NCBI GenBank assembly: GCA_000497835.1
Contig: KI547179.1
Location: 2,796-57,811 of the forward strand
Reading direction: 5' to 3'
DNA from: a gamma proteobacterium L18
GTDB taxonomy: Bacteria > Pseudomonadota > Gammaproteobacteria > Pseudomonadales > Pseudomonadaceae
DNA length: 55,016 bases
A model generated the notes under the pieces. It had not been told where the DNA came from and made no database searches. It saw nothing but the letters and a program-made list of their open reading frames with translations. The position numbers and the translations under genes are program-made. Positions 39,734 to 47,548 of the stretch are shown piece after piece; position 1 is the stretch's first letter, and each line of letters opens with the position of its first letter.

Positions 39734-40881
39734 GTGCCGTGATCAACGAAACTGTGCAGCCAGGTAAAACCCTGGTCAGCCTGCGTAACCTGAACAAGCA
39801 TTACGGCGACTTCGCCGCTGTGGATAACATTTCCCTGGATATCCAGGACGGCGAATTCCTCACCTTCCTGGGCTCCAGTGGCTCGGGCAAAAGCACCACC
39901 CTGTCGATGCTGGCCGGCTTCGAGACGCCCAGCAGCGGTGAGATCCTGGTCAGCGGCCAGTCGCTGGTCAACGTGCCGCCGCACAAGCGTGACATCGGCA
40001 TGGTGTTCCAGCGTTATTCGCTGTTCCCGCACCTGTCGGTGCGCGACAACATCGGCTTCCCCCTGAGCATTCGCAAGCACTCGGCGGACGAGGTGAAGAA
40101 GCGTGTCGACGCCATGCTCAAGCTGGTGCAGCTCGAATCATTTGCCCACCGCCGCCCTTCGCAGATGTCCGGCGGCCAGCAACAGCGCGTGGCCATCGCC
40201 CGCGCCCTGGTGTACGAGCCACGCATTCTGCTGATGGACGAACCCCTCGGCGCGCTGGACAAGAAACTGCGTGAAGACCTGCAGGACGAACTGCGCCAGC
40301 TGCATCGGCGGCTGGGCATCACCATCGTCTACGTCACCCATGATCAGGAAGAGGCCATGCGCCTGTCCCAACGCATCGCCATCTTCAGCCACGGCAAGAT
40401 CGTCGGCCTGGGCACCGGCTACGACCTGTACCAGAACCCGCCGAATGCCTTTGTGGCGTCGTTCCTGGGTAATTCCAACTTCCTCAAGCTCAAGGCCCAG
40501 GGCAACGCGGCCGCCACCTTCGAGAACCAGGCGCTGTCGATTCGCCTCACGCCCAACCTGCGTACCGATCAGGATGTGTTGCTGATGGTGCGGCCGGAAA
40601 AGGCCCTGGCGCTGAGCGTGGCCCAGGCCGCCAGCGAACCGCTGCAGGCAGGCTGGAATGAAGTGACGGCCAAGGTGACCGAGGTGTTGTTCTTGGGCGA
40701 GAGCCAGACCTGCAGCGTGATTACCGCAGGCGGCACCGCCATGACCGTGAAGGCCCTGAGTGCTGCCGGGATGCCGTTGAAGGCTGGCGATCCGGTGCGG
40801 GTGCGTTGGGCCACGGCCGATGCGTGCGTCTACACCGAGTGGGCCGAAGGTGACCTGAACAAGGCGGCTGGCGCGCACTGA
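39730..40881 (+). CDS. ABC transporter ATP-binding protein, PotA-like
   Basis: 383 aa. Walker A GSSGSGKST, Q-loop MVFQRYSLFPHLSV, signature MSGGQQQRVAIARAL, Walker B ILLMDEPLGALD, switch His in YVTHDQEEAM, and a C-terminal TOBE domain (LLMVRPEKALALSVAQAAS). Powers import of the ligand bound by the protein at 36948. A terminator follows 22 bp after the stop. Confidence 0.93.
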   Translation: MSAVINETVQPGKTLVSLRNLNKHYGDFAAVDNISLDIQDGEFLTFLGSSGSGKSTTLSMLAGFETPSSGEILVSGQSLVNVPPHKRDIGMVFQRYSLFPHLSVRDNIGFPLSIRKHSADEVKKRVDAMLKLVQLESFAHRRPSQMSGGQQQRVAIARALVYEPRILLMDEPLGALDKKLREDLQDELRQLHRRLGITIVYVTHDQEEAMRLSQRIAIFSHGKIVGLGTGYDLYQNPPNAFVASFLGNSNFLKLKAQGNAAATFENQALSIRLTPNLRTDQDVLLMVRPEKALALSVAQAASEPLQAGWNEVTAKVTEVLFLGESQTCSVITAGGTAMTVKALSAAGMPLKAGDPVRVRWATADACVYTEWAEGDLNKAAGAH

Positions 40882-40902
40882 GCCTTGATCTCACCTACAA
40901 CA

Positions 40903-40932
40903 AAGGCGCCCTTCGAGGCGCCTTGTTTATTT
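40903..40932 (+). terminator. Rho-independent terminator of the ABC operon
   Basis: Stem AAGGCGCC / GGCGCCTT with a 6-base loop (CTTCGA), followed by GTTTATTT. Confidence 0.85.
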
Positions 40933-40933
40933 C

Positions 40934-41022
40934 TGTAGCAGCGGCCGCCAGGCCGCGTCACAAACACCGCGCAATGCTTGGCACACCGCGCGCCATGACG
41001 CGGCCTGACGGCCGCTGCTACA
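40934..41022. repeat. REP inverted pair, family A
   Basis: TGTAGCAGCGGCCGCCAGGC plus CGCGTCA and inverted GACGCGGCCTGACGGCCGCT plus GCTACA, filling the gap between the convergent ABC and NCS1 genes. Confidence 0.92.
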
Positions 41023-41024
41023 GG

Positions 41025-42425
41025 TTACTCGCCATACGCAAGCTTAGCGGCTTGGGCTTGATGGCCTCGCGTAGCCAGGCACCAATACAACGGACAAGTC
41101 ACCACCAACCCCACCAACCACGACAAATCCACCCCCTCGATCACATTCGCCCAAGGCCCCACATACAGCGACGTATTGGCAAACGGCAGTTGCACAATGA
41201 TCCCAATGAAATACGCCACGATCGCATGCAGATTGAAGCGTCCATACACCCCGCCATCCGCCGCAAAAATCGAGGCAATGTCATAGCTGCCGCCCTTGAT
41301 CAGGTAGAAGTCGATCAGGTTGATCGACGCCCACGGCACCAGCACCAGCAGCAACGCCAGAATCAGCCCGATAAAGTGCGAGATGAAGTTCGACGAAGCC
41401 CCCAGCGCCATGAAGCAGCACCCCGCCAACACCACGGCCGACAACACCACCCGCACCTTGATGCTGGGCGTCCAGTTGCCAGCAAAGGTCTGGATCGAGG
41501 TGACGATGGAAAGTGTGGCGCCATACAGGTTCAAGGCGTTGTGGCTGATGATATTGGCCAGGAACAGCACCATCAAAATCGGTCCCAGCCCACCGGTGGC
41601 CTGCTTCACCGCCGCCATGGCCTCGGTACCTTCAGGTGTGGCCAGCACCGCCACGGCGCCAAAGCTGAACGACAGGATGGTGCCCAGGCAGGCGCCGGCG
41701 TAAGTCGCCAGGAACGGTCGGGCGATGCCAATATCCGCCGGCAGGTAGCGCGAATAGTCCGACACGTACGGCGAGAAGCTGATCTGCCAGATGATGCCCA
41801 GCGACACCGTCGCCAGAAAGCCCGACAGGTTGAAGGCGCCACGGCTGAAGAAGTCCAGCGGCAGGTCATGGCTGAAGATCATGAAGAAACCGGCCAGCAA
41901 CGCGCTGCCCATCACCCAGGTGCCGATGCGGTTGAGGGTGTGAATAAACCGGTAGCCAATCACGCCGATAGCGGTGGCGCTTAACGCGCCGATGATGATG
42001 CCCGCAGGCAGCGGTACGGCGTTGACGATGCCATGAATCGATTCACCTGCCAGCACGATATTGGAGATGAAGAAGCCTACGTAGATAATCGCCGCGAAGA
42101 ACACGATCAGCAGGGCGCCATAGCGGCCGAACTGGCCACGGCTTTGCACCATCTGCGGAATACCCATGCGCGGGCCCTGGGCCGAGGCCAGGGCAATCAC
42201 CAGCCCGCCAATCAGGTGGCCGAGCACGATTGCGATCAGCCCCCACAGCAAATTGAGGTGGAACACTTGCACCACCATGGCCCCGGTCACGATCGGCAGG
42301 GGGGCGATATTGGTGCTGAACCACAAGGTAAAGAGATCGCGCGCCTTCCCATGGCGCTCAGCTAACGGCACGTAATCCACCGTATGGTTTTCGATCAACT
42401 GCGTCTGTTCGGTCTTCTGGGACAT
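41025..42425 (-). CDS. NCS1-family permease (nucleobase/hydantoin/vitamin type)
   Basis: 466 aa with about twelve transmembrane helices. NCS1 features: NIAPLPIVTGAMVVQVF in helix 1, MGIPQMVQSRGQFGRYGALL between helices 2 and 3, and SPYVSDYSRYLP before helix 7. NCS1 carriers take up purines, pyrimidines, hydantoins, allantoin, thiamine or pyridoxine with Na+ or H+. ATG 42425 is chosen; the upstream extension enters the operator region. Divergent from flavin reductase copy 2 across operator 4, so it should share the regulon. Confidence 0.9.
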   Translation of the reverse strand: MSQKTEQTQLIENHTVDYVPLAERHGKARDLFTLWFSTNIAPLPIVTGAMVVQVFHLNLLWGLIAIVLGHLIGGLVIALASAQGPRMGIPQMVQSRGQFGRYGALLIVFFAAIIYVGFFISNIVLAGESIHGIVNAVPLPAGIIIGALSATAIGVIGYRFIHTLNRIGTWVMGSALLAGFFMIFSHDLPLDFFSRGAFNLSGFLATVSLGIIWQISFSPYVSDYSRYLPADIGIARPFLATYAGACLGTILSFSFGAVAVLATPEGTEAMAAVKQATGGLGPILMVLFLANIISHNALNLYGATLSIVTSIQTFAGNWTPSIKVRVVLSAVVLAGCCFMALGASSNFISHFIGLILALLLVLVPWASINLIDFYLIKGGSYDIASIFAADGGVYGRFNLHAIVAYFIGIIVQLPFANTSLYVGPWANVIEGVDLSWLVGLVVTCPLYWCLATRGHQAQAAKLAYGE

Positions 42426-42510
42426 GGATGCACTCGATTCTCTATTTTTGTCTTTGTATGGAAATGCAATTCGGAGGCCGTTCATCGACGCCCTCTCGAA
42501 CGAACACCAT

Positions 42511-42558
42511 ATTATGGTATTCCAAGCTTTCCACAAGCATAAACTTGGCATACCATCA
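42511..42558. promoter_or_regulatory. GntR-type operator 4 (two sites)
   Basis: ATTATGGTATTCCAAG (42511-42526) and, 17 bases on, CTTGGCATACCATCAG (42544-42559), each with one good half site. Two sites between the divergent NCS1 and flavin reductase genes suit control of both promoters. Confidence 0.78.
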
Positions 42559-42610
42559 GACAATAAAGCGGCATAAAACCAATTCAGCCGCCTCTACCGA
42601 GGAACACCAA

Positions 42611-43096
42611 ATGATCGACGCCACCGTCTACAAAAACGTCATGGGCTCCTTCCCTTCGGGCGTGACCGTGATCACCACCCTGGACGACGATGGCCAGATC
42701 GTGGGCCTCACCGCCAGCGCCTTCAGTTCGCTGTCCATGGACCCGGCCCTGGTGCTGTTCTGCCCCAACTACAGCTCCGACTCCTACCCCGTGCTGATCA
42801 AGAACAAACGCTTTGCCATTCATTTGCTGTCCGGCCAGCAACAGGCCGAGGCGTACGCATTTGCGCGCAAGGGCAAGGACAAGGCCGCCGGCATCGAGTG
42901 GACCCTCAGCGAGCTGGGCAACCCGCTGCTGGCAGGCGCCGTGGCCATCATCGAGTGTGAGTTGTGGCGTGAGTACGAAGGCGGCGACCACGCCATCATG
43001 GTCGGCGCGGTGAAGAACCTGATCGTTCCCGAGCAGGGCGACAGCCCGCTGGTGTACTGCCGCGGCAAGATGGGCGCGCTGCCGGCCTTCGCATAA
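42611..43096 (+). CDS. Flavin reductase (RutF/HpaC type), copy 2
   Basis: 161 aa, same length as copy 1 and similar throughout: FPSGVTVITTLDDDGQIVGL, TASAFSSLSMDPALVLFCPN, RFAIHLLSGQQ, GGDHAIMVGAVKN. Expected to supply reduced flavin to the luciferase-like monooxygenase encoded 120 bp downstream. ATG 42611 follows GAGGAACACCAA. Operators lie before and after it. Confidence 0.92.
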   Translation: MIDATVYKNVMGSFPSGVTVITTLDDDGQIVGLTASAFSSLSMDPALVLFCPNYSSDSYPVLIKNKRFAIHLLSGQQQAEAYAFARKGKDKAAGIEWTLSELGNPLLAGAVAIIECELWREYEGGDHAIMVGAVKNLIVPEQGDSPLVYCRGKMGALPAFA

Positions 43097-43116
43097 AGAC
43101 ATTGCAGATTATTGGT

Positions 43117-43135
43117 ATTATGGTATACCAATAAT
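43117..43135. promoter_or_regulatory. GntR-type operator 5
   Basis: ATTATGGTATACCAATAAT, the operator 1 core with one inserted base in the right arm. An overlapping wider inverted repeat, ATTGGTAT / ATACCAAT, spans 43111-43132. Located 81 bp before the monooxygenase gene. Confidence 0.83.
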
Positions 43136-43215
43136 ACGACCGCAGCGCCTAGCGCTCCCTACCGCATCAGGCCCGCTTGTGGCGGGTCAAAAACAAAAGA
43201 TCCGAGGTACGCGTC

Positions 43216-44253
43216 ATGAAGTTTTCCCTGTTCGTGCATATGGAACGCTGGGATGAGCAAGTCAGCCACCGGCAGCTGTTCGAAGACCTGACCGAGCTCA
43301 CCCTGCTGGCCGAGAAAGGCGGTTTCAGCACTGTCTGGATCGGCGAACACCACGCCATGGAATACACCATTTCGCCTAGCCCGATGCCGCTGCTGGCGTA
43401 CCTGGCCGGCAAGACCACCACCATCCACCTGGGCGCCGGCACCATCATCGCGCCGTTCTGGCACCCACTGCGGGTGGCCGGTGAATGCGCCCTGCTGGAC
43501 GTGATCAGCAACGGCCGCATGGAAGTGGGCCTGGCCCGCGGTGCCTACCAGGTGGAGTTCGACCGCATGGCCGGCGGCATGCCCGCCAGCAGCGGCGGCA
43601 ACGCCCTGCGCGAGATGGTGCCGGTGGTGCGCAAACTGTGGGAAGGCGACTACGCCCACGACGGCGACATCTGGAAATTCCCCACCTCCACCAGCGTGCC
43701 GAAACCAGTGCGCACGCCACCGATCTGGATCGCCGCCCGCGACCCCGACTCGCACAACTTCGCCGTGGCCAATGGCTGCAACGTCATGGTCACGCCGTTG
43801 ATGAAAGGCGATGAAGAAGTAGTCGACCTGAAGAACAAATTCGAAGCCGCGCTGGCCAACAACCCAAGCATCCCGCGCCCGCAACTGATGGTGCTGCGCC
43901 ACACCCACGTGCACGCCAAGGACGACCCGGACGGCTGGCAAGTGGGCGCCAAGGCCATCTCGCGCTTCTACCGCACCTTCGACGCCTGGTTCGGCAACAA
44001 GACCGTGCCGGTGAACGGCTTCCTCGACCCAAGCCCGGAAGAGAAATTCGCCGAACGGCCGGAGTTCCAGCTGGAGAACATCCGCAAGAACACCATGATC
44101 GGCACGCCGGAAGAGATCGTGGCGCGGATCAAGTACTACCAGGAACTGGGGGTGGACGAGTTCAGCTTCTGGTGTGACAACAGCTTGCCGCATGAAGAGA
44201 AGCGCAAGTCGCTGAAACTCTTCATTGATCACGTGGTGCCAGCGTTCCGCTGA
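43216..44253 (+). CDS. Luciferase-like flavin-dependent monooxygenase (RutA-like)
   Basis: 345 aa. Bacterial-luciferase TIM-barrel pattern: MKFSLFVHMERWDEQVSHRQ, GGFSTVWIGEHH, LAGKTTTIHLGAGTIIAPFW HP, VGLARGAYQVEFDRMAG, and a C-terminal GTPEEIVARIKYYQELGVDE. Two-component enzymes of this class use FMNH2 from a separate reductase to hydroxylate or open heterocycles, as RutA does with uracil. ATG 43216 is taken; the upstream frame start at 43177 lies in the leader. Last visible member of the regulon. Confidence 0.92.
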   Translation: MKFSLFVHMERWDEQVSHRQLFEDLTELTLLAEKGGFSTVWIGEHHAMEYTISPSPMPLLAYLAGKTTTIHLGAGTIIAPFWHPLRVAGECALLDVISNGRMEVGLARGAYQVEFDRMAGGMPASSGGNALREMVPVVRKLWEGDYAHDGDIWKFPTSTSVPKPVRTPPIWIAARDPDSHNFAVANGCNVMVTPLMKGDEEVVDLKNKFEAALANNPSIPRPQLMVLRHTHVHAKDDPDGWQVGAKAISRFYRTFDAWFGNKTVPVNGFLDPSPEEKFAERPEFQLENIRKNTMIGTPEEIVARIKYYQELGVDEFSFWCDNSLPHEEKRKSLKLFIDHVVPAFR

Positions 44254-44267
44254 GTATGCCGACCCCT

Positions 44268-44286
44268 GTAGCCGCTGCCGCCAGGG
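44268..44286. repeat. Truncated REP, family B
   Basis: TGTAGCCGCTGCCGCCAGG matches the left end of the REP at 21889 but stops and turns into AT-richer sequence, which suggests interruption by the foreign segment that follows. Confidence 0.6.
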
Positions 44287-44382
44287 AAAAAATCTGCTTA
44301 CGATTTTGTGCTCGGGGATCTATCTGCCTGCCGCTAAGGTAACGCCTCCACCGCGTTACCTACTCCCGCGACAAGGCCTCAA

Positions 44383-44835
44383 ATGCCGCTATACGCCGAT
44401 GCTGAAATTCTCATTCGGGCAAATCTGCACCGGATTGCCCAAGGTGAGCGCGTCCGAACCATAGCTATCGGCGTTTTGACCGAAATTCAGCATGCTGCTA
44501 TCAACAACCACAAGGAAGCTGCTGGGCTCCCGCTGCTGGAGAACCCGGAAATTATTTTCCTGGGCAAGCATGCCTATGACAGTCGCGTGCTTCGCGATGG
44601 CTATACGATCGAGGACGTAATCACTCAAGTACAATTCGCTTTGGCGGACAGCGCTCGAGTCGTTGAGTCGGTCAAGATGACCGCGCTCAAAAGCACCTGC
44701 TTACGTGCAGATGGCTACGGGAATGAAGTGTTGGACGAGGCCGTTTTCGAGCTGACGACCCGCAAGCCCAGAGCCGAGCTGTATTCGATCGTCCCGAAGG
44801 GGGATAAGGTCAAACCCAAACGCCAGGCAAAATAA
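44383..44835 (+). CDS. Orphan hypothetical protein, 150 aa, probable foreign DNA
   Basis: Begins MPLYADAEILIRANLHRIAQ. Soluble and charged, with DGYTIEDVITQVQFALAD and a conserved-looking ADGYGNEVLDEAVFELTTRK P in its second half; ends in a basic tail (KVKPKRQAK). I have an impression of similar genes near prophages, but no function. Its codons are less GC-biased than those of its neighbours, and it starts about 100 bp after a truncated REP. The ribosome binding site is weak. Confidence 0.65.
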   Translation: MPLYADAEILIRANLHRIAQGERVRTIAIGVLTEIQHAAINNHKEAAGLPLLENPEIIFLGKHAYDSRVLRDGYTIEDVITQVQFALADSARVVESVKMTALKSTCLRADGYGNEVLDEAVFELTTRKPRAELYSIVPKGDKVKPKRQAK

Positions 44836-44854
44836 AGGCCGCTATAAGCGGCCT
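44836..44854 (+). terminator. Hairpin after the orphan gene
   Basis: Perfect 7-bp stem AGGCCGC / GCGGCCT with loop TATAA, two bases after the stop codon. No T-run follows, so it may be only a weak terminator. The following 180 bp to the MFS gene hold only an unconvincing 79-codon frame. Confidence 0.5.
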
Positions 44855-45037
44855 GGATGAAGCAAGAATACACTCGCCCGGATAACTTGACGCTTGACCG
44901 GCGCACCAGTGTCTTCTTGAATCAAAGACTACGCCTGTGCTCAGTCAAGGTCAAGACAACTACTAAGGGCTGCGGACCGAATGGCCTAGGAGCGGCCAGC
45001 CACAAGGGCCAGCCTGTTGTAGCAATGTGTGTACTGA

Positions 45038-46345
45038 TCAAGAACCTGCAATTGCGCCTGTTCCAACGGCGACATTTACATCCTCCACCGGCTTGATCCG
45101 CACCACCTCCCGCGCCACCGTCCACACGATGACCGCCGCAACAATGTCGAAAATCGCCAGCACCACGAACAGCGGGCTGTAACCCACCTGCGTCACCAGC
45201 ACGCCAAACACGGCAGTGAAGGCCGCTGCGCCAAGGAAGCCGAACATGCCGCCAGCACCGGTGGCGGTCGCCACTTCGTTCTTGCCGAACGAGTCGGAAG
45301 TAATGGCATACAGCGCGCCCGACAAGGTCTGGTGAGCGAAACCGCCTACGCACAGCAGGGCAATCGCCATGTACGGGCTGTCCACCAGACCGATGCAGGC
45401 CGGGCCGATCATGCACGAGCAGCCGAACAGCATGACCATTTTGCGCGAGGTGAACAGCGACACTTTGCAGTAGCGGTGGAAGATCGGGCTCAGGTAGCCG
45501 CCCAGCACGCAGCCAAGGTCCGCGGCCAGGAACGGCAGCCAGGCGAACATCGCGATTTCCTTGATGTTCATGTGCCGTTCGGTCATCAGGTACAGCGGGA
45601 TCCAGGCGTTGAAGGTCTGCCAGGCCGGCTCGGAGAGGATGCGCGCCGAGGCGATGGCGTAGAAGTTGCGGCTGGCGACGATCTTTTTCCAGCTGCCGCG
45701 CTGCTTGGGCTCTTCCTTGAAGTGCGCTTCCTGGCCGCTGAGGATGTACTCGCGTTCTTCGGCGCTCAGACGTTTTTGATCACGCGGGTGTTTGTACAGG
45801 AACAGCCAGCCCACGCTCCAGACGATGCCGGCGGCGCCGACGATCAGGAAGGCCAGCTGCCAGCCGCTGTGCAGGATCGCCCACACCACCAGTGGCGGTG
45901 CCAGCAGTGCGCCGACGGACGAGCCGATGTTGAACCAGCCGATGGCAACGGAGCGCTCCTTGGCCGGAAACCATTCGGTGGTGGCCTTGACGCCAGCCGG
46001 CAGGCCGGCCGCTTCGGTCAGCCCCAGCAAGCCGCGCAGGAATGCCAGGCTCTGCCAGCCCGTGGCCATTGCCGCGCCAGCACACGCCAGGGACCACGCC
46101 ACGGCGAATACCGCAAAGCCCATCTTGGTGCCGATGGCATCCAGGATGTAACCGGCAATCGGCTGCATCAGCGCGTAGCAGATCTGCCAGGCGACTACGA
46201 TGTGGGAGTACTGCTCGGTGGTAATGGTCAGTTCGCTCATCATCGTGGGCGCTGCGACCGACAGGGTGTTACGGGCCAGATAGTTGACGATCAGGCCGCC
46301 CATGACCAGGGCCACCATCCACCAACGGATGCCTTTTATCTTCAT
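45038..46345 (-). CDS. MFS transporter, hexuronate/glucarate (ExuT/GudP) type
   Basis: 435 aa with about twelve helices. Anion:cation symporter features: NYLARNTLSVAAPTMMSELT, the conserved GLTEAAGLPAGVKATTEWFP loop after helix 4, and a cytoplasmic loop KHPRDQKRLSAEEREYI. Such transporters import glucuronate, galacturonate or aldarates. It diverges from uronate dehydrogenase, a direct functional match. ATG 46345 follows AAGGTG; a GTG at 46348 is possible. Confidence 0.88.
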   Translation of the reverse strand: MKIKGIRWWMVALVMGGLIVNYLARNTLSVAAPTMMSELTITTEQYSHIVVAWQICYALMQPIAGYILDAIGTKMGFAVFAVAWSLACAGAAMATGWQSLAFLRGLLGLTEAAGLPAGVKATTEWFPAKERSVAIGWFNIGSSVGALLAPPLVVWAILHSGWQLAFLIVGAAGIVWSVGWLFLYKHPRDQKRLSAEEREYILSGQEAHFKEEPKQRGSWKKIVASRNFYAIASARILSEPAWQTFNAWIPLYLMTERHMNIKEIAMFAWLPFLAADLGCVLGGYLSPIFHRYCKVSLFTSRKMVMLFGCSCMIGPACIGLVDSPYMAIALLCVGGFAHQTLSGALYAITSDSFGKNEVATATGAGGMFGFLGAAAFTAVFGVLVTQVGYSPLFVVLAIFDIVAAVIVWTVAREVVRIKPVEDVNVAVGTGAIAGS

Positions 46346-46420
46346 CACATCACCTTGATTGTATTTTTGTTAGGTGAGCGTTATCCACAGGAGGGAGTCG
46401 CGCCTTCGACACATTTAGTC

Positions 46421-46434
46421 ATACGTTGTCGTAT
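46421..46434. promoter_or_regulatory. Probable operator between the uronate transporter and udh
   Basis: ATACGTTGTCGTAT has perfect 5-bp arms (ATACG/CGTAT). A related half, TTGTACGATGACA, lies at 46533-46545. FadR-type regulators of sugar-acid genes bind sites of this kind; the regulator gene is not in the window. Confidence 0.6.
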
Positions 46435-46583
46435 AACCACCTTATAGCGATACTGGCGATTAGGTGTCAATGCCGATTAAGCGCTTGGGAGATTGACAGC
46501 GACAGGCTGCGCTCCCAATAATTCGCGACAAGTTGTACGATGACATCCAAACCATAACAATGAACAAGAGGCCAGAGCCGCCC

Positions 46584-47402
46584 ATGACCACCCCAAGCAA
46601 ACCCTTCAATCGCCTGCTGCTGACCGGTGCCGCTGGCGGCCTGGGCAAGGAACTGCGCCAACGCCTGAAACCTTTCTGCCGCACCCTGCGCCTGTCCGAC
46701 ATCGCCAGCATTGGCGCGGTGGATGGCAAGAACGAAGAATTTCAGTTGTGCGACCTTTCCGACAAACAGGCGGTGCATCACCTGGTCGAGGGCGTGGACG
46801 CCATCGTGCATTTTGGGGGCGTGTCGGTTGAACGGCCGTTCGAGGAAATCCTGGGCGCCAATATCTGTGGGGTGTTTCATATCTATGAAGCGGCGCGCCG
46901 TCATGGCGTGAAGCGGGTGATCTTCGCCAGCTCCAACCACGTGATCGGTTTCCACAAGCAGACCGAAGTGCTGGATGCCCACAGTGCACGCCGCCCGGAC
47001 AGCTATTACGGCTTGAGCAAATGCTATGGCGAGGACATGGCCAGTTTCTACTTTGACCGCTATGGCATCGAGACGCTGACCATCCGCATCGGCTCCTCGT
47101 TCGCCGAACCGCAGAACCGCCGCATGCTCAGCACCTGGCTGAGCTTCGATGACCTGACGCAGTTGATTGCGCGCGGGCTTTATACCGACGGCATCGGGCA
47201 CACCGTGGTGTACGGCGCCTCCAACAACACCCCGAACTGGTGGGACAACCGCTACGCCGCGCATCTGGGTTACCAACCCAAGGACAGCAGCGAACCGTTC
47301 CGTGCCAAGGTGGAAGCGCAGCCAATGCCGCCAGCCGATGACCCGACCATGGTGTACCAGGGTGGCGCCTTCGTGGCAGCCGGCCCATTCGGCGACAACT
47401 GA
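46584..47402 (+). CDS. udh: Uronate dehydrogenase
   Basis: 272 aa, close to the 265-275 aa of known Udh. NAD-binding LLLTGAAGGLGKELRQRL, HFGGVSVERPFEEILGANIC, FASSNHVIGFHKQTEV, and catalytic Tyr-Lys in SYYGLSKCYGE agree with the short extended SDR Udh of Pseudomonas. It oxidises D-glucuronate or D-galacturonate to aldaro-lactones with NAD+, the first step of the oxidative route. ATG 46584 (MTTPSKPF) is favoured over ATG 46560. Confidence 0.92.
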   Translation: MTTPSKPFNRLLLTGAAGGLGKELRQRLKPFCRTLRLSDIASIGAVDGKNEEFQLCDLSDKQAVHHLVEGVDAIVHFGGVSVERPFEEILGANICGVFHIYEAARRHGVKRVIFASSNHVIGFHKQTEVLDAHSARRPDSYYGLSKCYGEDMASFYFDRYGIETLTIRIGSSFAEPQNRRMLSTWLSFDDLTQLIARGLYTDGIGHTVVYGASNNTPNWWDNRYAAHLGYQPKDSSEPFRAKVEAQPMPPADDPTMVYQGGAFVAAGPFGDN

Positions 47403-47439
47403 AAACGCGACATTGGCTGCGATCGCGTTGGGACCTGCC

Positions 47440-47526
47440 GTGGGAGCGGGCTCTGCCCGCGAAAGCGACACCGAGTAGTACCAGTGGTACTGCGGCGTCC
47501 TTTTCGCGGGCAGAGCCCGCTCCCAC
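47440..47526. repeat. REP inverted pair, family E
   Basis: GTGGGAGCGGGCTCTGCCCG then CGAAA, and the exact inverted partner after a 37-base spacer, between the convergent udh and amtB genes. Confidence 0.93.
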
Positions 47527-47548
47527 ATCTGCCGGTGTTGCCGCAGGA

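Noticed and set aside
44857..45096. 79-codon plus-strand open frame after the orphan gene
   Set aside because: Weak ribosome binding site, odd composition and overlap with the 3' end of the MFS gene.
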